Source of the DNA: Talinum fruticosum
Taxonomy: Eukaryota > Streptophyta > Magnoliopsida > Caryophyllales > Talinaceae
Direction of reading: 5' to 3'
Assembly: GCA_021018815.1 (NCBI GenBank)
Contig: JAITYX010000128.1
Coordinates: forward strand, 124,001-188,000
Length of the DNA: 64,000 bases
The translations under genes and the position numbers were made by a program. Below are positions 59,272-64,000 of this stretch, piece by piece (within the stretch, counting starts at the first letter, position 1; the number at the start of each line of letters is the position of its first letter). The notes beneath the pieces were generated by a model. The model saw only the letters and a program-made list of their open reading frames with translations, was not told where the DNA came from and ran no database searches.

Positions 59272-60694
59272 TAAAGGTTTGCTCTTGAGAGTTTGAATTA
59301 CCCTAGAGGGGGTGAATAGGGTGAGAAGGGAATTTTACGAAATAAAAGAATTTTCTGCAAAGTATGAACTTAGAAAATAATTCGAGTCTAGAATGAACTC
59401 GGAAAGATAGAACTCGGAAAATACGTGGAAACCTTCCTAGCATAGAAAACCAAGGACAATGTCAATCCGGACACCAAGTCAAATCCACTATTTTTAATCC
59501 ACAAAATACAAGGACTAACTTTTATACAATTGCTCCCTTAGACAATTCAAAACAAGTTTTCCTAGACATAGAAATTTCCTTATCCGTTCTAGTACTTCCT
59601 CATTAAGATAACCTTTACGAGTTAGGCACAACTAGGTTGAGTAAACCTTTATAGCTCGAGTCAAGGGACTTTACAAAGAATTGATGTAAGTAAGAGTGAT
59701 TACAAGACTTCTTCTTTTCAACTTAGAAAGTAAGAACTTAGGTATAGGGTTCAAAGCTAAAGATTGAGAGATTATGATTCAATTTTTGCAATTTCATCAA
59801 TCTTCAAGTCTTGTAGTATGACTACTATTTATACTCAGCAAAGTAGAGCAACCGTTAAGATTGATTCTGGATGGGAAGCTTCACTAGCCGTTGTAACAGG
59901 TGAGTCCGAGTCCCTAAGAAAGGAGTCGTTGCAAATGTGAACATTGCTTGGTCTTTGGCTCATAAAGTGGTCCAACCCACTAGTTGTGATTGAGATCTGG
60001 GGTGGAAACAGCCATTAGACTCAAAGTTGAAGTTTACAGGATTTAGTAACAAACAACCACGACACGATGTCTAAGTCCGTCCCGAAATAGTACTTTTCTA
60101 TCTCGCTAGTGTTTAACGGTTAGAAGTCGGTTGCTTTTGATTTTCAAAATGAGATTAAAATACTTTATTCAACCTGAAAAAGCAAATCAAAATGGTACTC
60201 AAAGTATACAAATAGTTTGGTCCAATATTAGGCAAGGATAAAAATTAATTTAAAGTAATTAAATACTTAATTATCCTTAACCTAAGAAAATGAAATTTTC
60301 TGAGTCTAATATTCAATAGGTTTTAATTATATTTTGTTTCTATATTTTAGATGAATAAGAGACTAAACATATATAGACACAATGCATCAAATTGATCGGG
60401 TAAATAATTTTAGTTAATAAAGTCGACTTAGAAAGATAAATTAACGCAATAATTCTTTTCCGATAAATACAAGAAGTCGGGCTGATAATAAGTTATGCAT
60501 GTGAAATTATTTACTCATGAAAGCTGTCGAATTACATCCGAGTGGGTCGAAACCCGGACATGTGTGTTTTACGCAAGAATTGCTTTACGAGCAAGTCGAG
60601 CAAGTATTGAAAACTTAAGAATGAGTTTCTTAAAGAATGAGAATGACTTGAATTCAAAAGCATAGAGAGATAGAGAGTTATACCTAAGTCTTCA
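59272..60694 (-). repeat. 5' LTR of copia C
   Basis: 1,423 bp, partner of 28234-29650. It starts TAAAGG on the plus strand (TG mutated to TA) and ends CTTCA. The primer site just inside it is decayed (GGCTCTTTTACCA on the plus strand). Confidence 0.88.
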
Positions 60695-60798
60695 TTGAGT
60701 ACTATTTTGATATCATTCCTCACAAGATCACCCGAGAGGATCAAGCTAGTACGCGAAGTTACTACTCGGATATATGGCAATAAGTATTCGAGTGGGCC
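60695..60798 (-). pseudogene. CACTA Ulp1-like exon (His/LDPL block)
   Basis: After a GTGTAG acceptor, the minus strand carries an AH dipeptide where the catalytic His is expected, then ILIAIYPSSNFAY, a stop, LDPLG, and in another frame GDLVRNDIKIVLN. This matches the HW-x-L...-LDPL pattern of C48 peptidases in CACTA elements. Copia C is inserted at its end, and the next exon resumes at 28089. Confidence 0.65.
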
Positions 60799-60877
60799 CT
60801 ACACCGACACAAGTAACATATATAAAAATGTAATTATTAAACCATTAAAATTTCAATTATGTTATTTGTACACTTAC

Positions 60878-61029
60878 CCCTCAATGAACGGTGCCAAGTA
60901 ACATGTTTTTGCATCATTTTTATGAGGTTCGAGATAAATTCGGATCGGGCTCGAGTTATGTGTCCCAATGCTTGAATGACATTAGGATTGATAAACCGAA
61001 CACACTTTATTCCTATCTCGTGGAGCCAC
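60878..61029 (-). pseudogene. CACTA Ulp1-like exon remnant
   Basis: An open exon of about 50 codons (WLHEIGIKCVRFINPNVIQA onward), bounded by an AATAG acceptor and a perfect GGTAAGTG donor, in line with the other exons of the series. I infer it belongs to the region before the catalytic His. Confidence 0.55.
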
Positions 61030-61102
61030 CTATTACATATTAATTGTATATATATAGTTAGAAATAAAAATTAACAATTAAGTGAACTATATATATAGTA
61101 AC

Positions 61103-61240
61103 CGACATGATGCCAAGCACAACAGCGAGTTGCGCTGATCTCTTGCATCTGTAGAAATTGCAATATGTCATCCACGAAAATCGGTATAATCATCTCATTA
61201 TTTTCCCTATCTAATACCGCAAAGACCTAACTTGGTGCTT
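61103..61240 (-). pseudogene. CACTA Ulp1-like exon remnant
   Basis: The minus strand reads VFAVLDRENNEMIIPIFVDD then ILQFLQMQEISATRCCAWHH, ending at a GTTACT donor-like site. The DILQFLQMQEI block resembles the segment before the peptidase domain in CACTA-linked Ulp1 proteins. Confidence 0.5.
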
Positions 61241-62204
61241 TGATTTCGAACATTTTGTTTTCTAGAAAAATCTTCACAAAACTTTGTAGTAAAAAACACC
61301 AATCCTGAGGTGACTTGTGAACAAGTTAGAGAGGGAACTGCTCTAAACGACTAGCGGTTGCTTGAATATTTGGTGGTGCCAACTAAGGACATGGGTGTGC
61401 CCTTCCTCCCACTCTCGGCTCCGGCCACGACATCCTAGTTCAGGAGGACCATTATACACGAATTAGAAATATATATACATGCTATTAACAACCAATAATC
61501 TAATATTTTCAAATAAAATACCTTAGAGAGGATGACAAAACTTTTTGACCAAGCAACAAAATTGTTGACTACTTCGTCAACAAGTGTGGAGGTTTAGTGA
61601 TTGGAACGATAACTCACATGTGCCTTCCCTTGCATAGCTTCTATCACCCTCACCTTCACCTGATCAACTAAGAGTGGTGCCCCATGAACGACGACACCTG
61701 GTTGCACGAGGTAACGAGACCCGTTGCCACAATGTGATCTAGGCGGTGACGACAAACTAGCGTGCACTTGCTCCAGCTACATAAGATTTAGCCTGCGAAT
61801 TAGAATCATGGGATAGCCTTTGAGAGATAATTTAAACTATCAAGATTCCTAAAAAAAAAAAAAAAGGACAGAGTTTCCCTTTAAAGTAAAGATTTTCTCG
61901 GGATAAGCGCCCTCATCCGAAACAACAAAAACAAACAACAACTAATTGGTCGACGGGTGAGCTCGCTTTTGTGCAACAACCAAAGAATATACACCATTCA
62001 TTCAACAAGTATACACCAATAATTAGTCAAAATAAAAACATGCATTCTAATTAGGTAGCAAAGTCTTTATTACCTCGACCATATCTTCGAATTGGTCGAC
62101 GGGTGATCTCACTTTGCGCTCGCTGGTATCTAGGGTGAGAATTGACCCTCACGTAACTCTTCCAAGTTAAGTGTCGAGATATCCATCTTGGTGAAGTAGG
62201 CCAT
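61241..62204. other. CACTA interior, no recognised exon
   Basis: Probably introns and decayed exons between the transposase-like and Ulp1-like parts. A poly-A run lies at 61852-61865. GAATTGGTCGACGGGTGA occurs at 62090 with a close copy (TAATTGGTCGACGGGTGA) at 61943, a small local duplication. Confidence 0.4.
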
Positions 62205-62855
62205 GAAGCAAGTTGTCATCTTGGCAAACATCTCTTCTATCTATGCAACCACTCGGGACTCCACTTGGACAGCCATCCGGACAGTCATTTGGGACTTTAT
62301 TTGACGAACAATCGAGACTCCACTTGAGAAATCATTGCCTTGTTATCCACTTGGCTGGAAAAGATAGGGCGCTTCTTTCTAGCCCCGAAGTGCTCAAGTA
62401 TCCTCACCCTCCCACCGATGGTTCGAATGCGACTGGAATGTTCATCTCTTTATAAGGCCAAGGCTAACTTGTCCCTCGTCCTAGTGGTGTTAGCGACAAT
62501 TGAAGTTGAGGTCTATGATAAACACTCCTATAAGAAGGAAATAAATTATCATCAAGCAATTCATATATTAAAACCGATAAGTTCGCAAAATAAATAAAGA
62601 AATAGTAAAAAATCATGAGTTAATGCACAATAGATTGTACTTCATTGTAGTGAAGGTATCATCTTCTTTCTTTCTTCCATTGACCCGTAAGTCGTCCTTT
62701 TCGATAGTGAGCTATGAGGATATGTGATGGCACCTTCATCGGATTTGCTTTTCAGCTTGTTCAAGGTTTGCTTGTACAACTTCTTCTCCACCTTCGCATA
62801 TCCCCCATGAGACATCGTATGGAGATACACGTTGCTCTTAATCCTCTTCGGGTTG
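62205..62855 (-). pseudogene. CACTA Transposase_24-like remnant
   Basis: At 62642-62869 the minus strand encodes NPKRIKSNVYLHTMSHGGYA followed by KVEKKLYKQT, resembling the HT-x-GS..FA..R.E. motif of plant Ptta/En/Spm transposase proteins. At 62205-62460, in broken frames, lie ILEHFGARKKRP and DNKAMISQVESRLFVK, like the coiled region near the end of that protein. The 5' part is cut by the LTR at 62856. Confidence 0.55.
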
Positions 62856-64000
62856 TGTAACGCGCCCAATCATCATTACTTAATAATCCCTTAATTAGGG
62901 AATATTACGTAAGGTCGCAGCGGAAGATAACGACCAAAGACATTACCGCCATCCTAAAAATGGACAAGGCTAAATTAAAAGAAATAAATGAAATGCAATT
63001 TGTGCATCCAAGTGTTGTATTTCCATTGATCCTGTCGAGAGTAACCGCTTATTACCCAAGTAGCTAGGTCATCCCAAAATACAGTTTACTTGTTTAGTAA
63101 CATAATATTTATACAACCTAGACTTTCGTCTATTCCACAAGATAATATGCAACGTGTAATAATTCCCAAGGTCATACCTAAACCATAGTTGAGGGTAAAA
63201 TCACTCGTGAGCGTCTATACACCTTCGAATTACGGATGCAACGTGGCTGGCTATGGTTTGCCTTCGTCGGACTTGGTAGGTAATTGATTGTTCACCAATG
63301 CTTCCTCCTAAAACAAAAACAGTAAAATATTTCGAAGAATGAGTCGAAACTCAGCACGAACATTCCTGCACCTGTAAAAGAGCTTTGAAATCATTTTAAT
63401 TGAGCGCGCGCATTTCAATTCATTTTAGTTGAAATCGGGGAGAGAATATGAGTAAACTTGCTTGCCGGTTATTATCCGAAAGTGGAACCCCTTGATAATT
63501 GATATGATCCTTGAATAGGTGCACACCTCTCGGGCCGACCGGGAACCCGAGTTGAAGGCTGCGCGGTGGAATTGGAGGGCATAAGCCCCGATAATTGATA
63601 ATTGATAATTGAGCGGGGACCACTTAATTAGGTGGCAAAACTTGACTTGTAAATGATTCATTTTTAGTTGTATATAAGAGAAATGTTGAGATTTGATGAA
63701 ACATGTGAGTTTTCGAAAGGTACAGTGCAATGAACGTACTCGAACCGAGAATATTTGTTTCTTCCCTTTTATAAAATTCAAGTTACCAGCTAATCGGCAA
63801 CGGAAGTGGCCCGAGTTCCGTTTCAAATAGATTTTTGTTGTTAATAATGTATCTCTTTGAGTTTTAATAATTGAACTTGTATAAGCATTGACAATTCATT
63901 TTATTTCCCATACTTATACGAGAATCGATTAAACTAACGTTTGTATTACTCAACTTTATTGCGTTAATTCCATTTCAAATATTGAATACAATACATACTA
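62856..64000 (+). mobile_element. Gypsy-type LTR, partial at the window end
   Basis: It starts TGTAACGCGCCCAATCATC and soon reaches GTCGCAGCGGAAGATAACG, words typical of the 5' part of certain plant gypsy LTRs. It interrupts the CACTA transposase-like region. The other end is outside the window, so solo LTR or full element cannot be decided. Frames inside it (63420-63826 minus) look non-coding. Confidence 0.6.

Larger units (their letters stand above)
28234..60694 (-). mobile_element. Copia element C (old, Sirevirus-like), heavily nested
   Basis: LTRs at 28234-29650 and 59272-60694 share TGAAGG-type starts and CTTCA-type ends (one end mutated in each) and are clearly more diverged than those of A. 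Minus-strand order is gag (59212 to 57662, resuming at 47849), protease, integrase, reverse transcriptase, RNase H (ending 44424), extra reading frame (from 43838) and 3' LTR. It is split by element B (29860-40543), a solo LTR (41781-43319) and element D (47850-57656). The flanks TCAAG and TTGAG match at only three of five bases, as expected of an old target duplication. C lies in the CACTA Ulp1-like region. Confidence 0.88.
23912..62855 (-). mobile_element. CACTA (En/Spm-like) transposon remnant, interrupted
   Basis: The left end reads CACTAATACGG at 23912, followed by dense subterminal repeats of ACCGTAGTAATAGGT in both orientations. On the minus strand, scattered exon remnants encode a Transposase_24-like region (62205-62855) and a C48/Ulp1-like protease region (27781-28089 and 60695-61240), a combination known in plant CACTA elements. 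The coding series is split by copia C within an exon or close to its splice site, and by gypsy E. The right end is not seen because a gypsy-type LTR begins at 62856. The exact left end and the 3-bp target duplication are not proven. Confidence 0.65.

Noticed and set aside
28229..60699. Perfect target duplication for copia C
   Set aside because: TCAAG and TTGAG agree at only three of five positions. The element is supported by its LTRs and gene order instead.

Overview
This 64 kb window is nuclear DNA of a flowering plant, most likely a eudicot. It is AT-rich and filled with Ty1/copia (Sirevirus-like) and Ty3/gypsy LTR retrotransposons, a CACTA element and Mutator-like (MULE) DNA transposons. 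I found no intact host gene. Every recognisable reading frame belongs to a transposable element (TE) or to a host gene fragment carried by one, and nearly all are broken by frameshifts or stops.

Layout. 1-7361 is mostly unassigned DNA with one old copia fragment (LTR 2550-2760, gag remnant 1810-2491), a 24-bp minisatellite and a 56-bp tandem duplication. 7362-23735 is a MULE-like element. Its body carries two inverted tRNA-Lys-like sequences and a fragment of a JmjC histone-demethylase gene. It was later hit by a solo LTR (9989-11418, repeat AATAG) and by a nearly complete minus-strand copia element A (12389-23266, repeat CTCAT). From 23912 to 62855 lies an eroded minus-strand CACTA transposon with a subterminal-repeat end, a C48/Ulp1-like exon series and Transposase_24-like remnants. 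It is interrupted by a deleted gypsy element E (24751-27777) and by an old copia element C (28234-60694). C contains copia element B (plus strand, 29860-40543, repeat ATCAC), a solo LTR of the same family (41781-43319) and a gypsy-type large-LTR element D (47850-57656, repeat ACCAT). D's left LTR holds a small MULE, H (50296-52046, 9-bp repeat TTTATAAAA). At 62856 another gypsy-type LTR begins and runs off the window.

How the parts work. A, B, C and the solo LTR belong to one copia family with LTRs of about 1.4-1.56 kb, gag with one CCHC knuckle, protease, integrase, reverse transcriptase and RNase H, followed by an extra open reading frame of about 1.6 kb between pol and the 3' LTR. Such an extra reading frame is typical of Sireviruses. 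The LTR pairs suggest that A and B are young and C old, in agreement with the nesting.

Caution. In several diagnostic motifs the frameshift is a CAG or CTG read as CG. The same change separates the two LTRs of element A and turns the usual initiator-tRNA primer site into TGGTATCGAGCC. This may be a base-calling artefact at CHG-methylated sites, so the degree of TE decay could be overstated.
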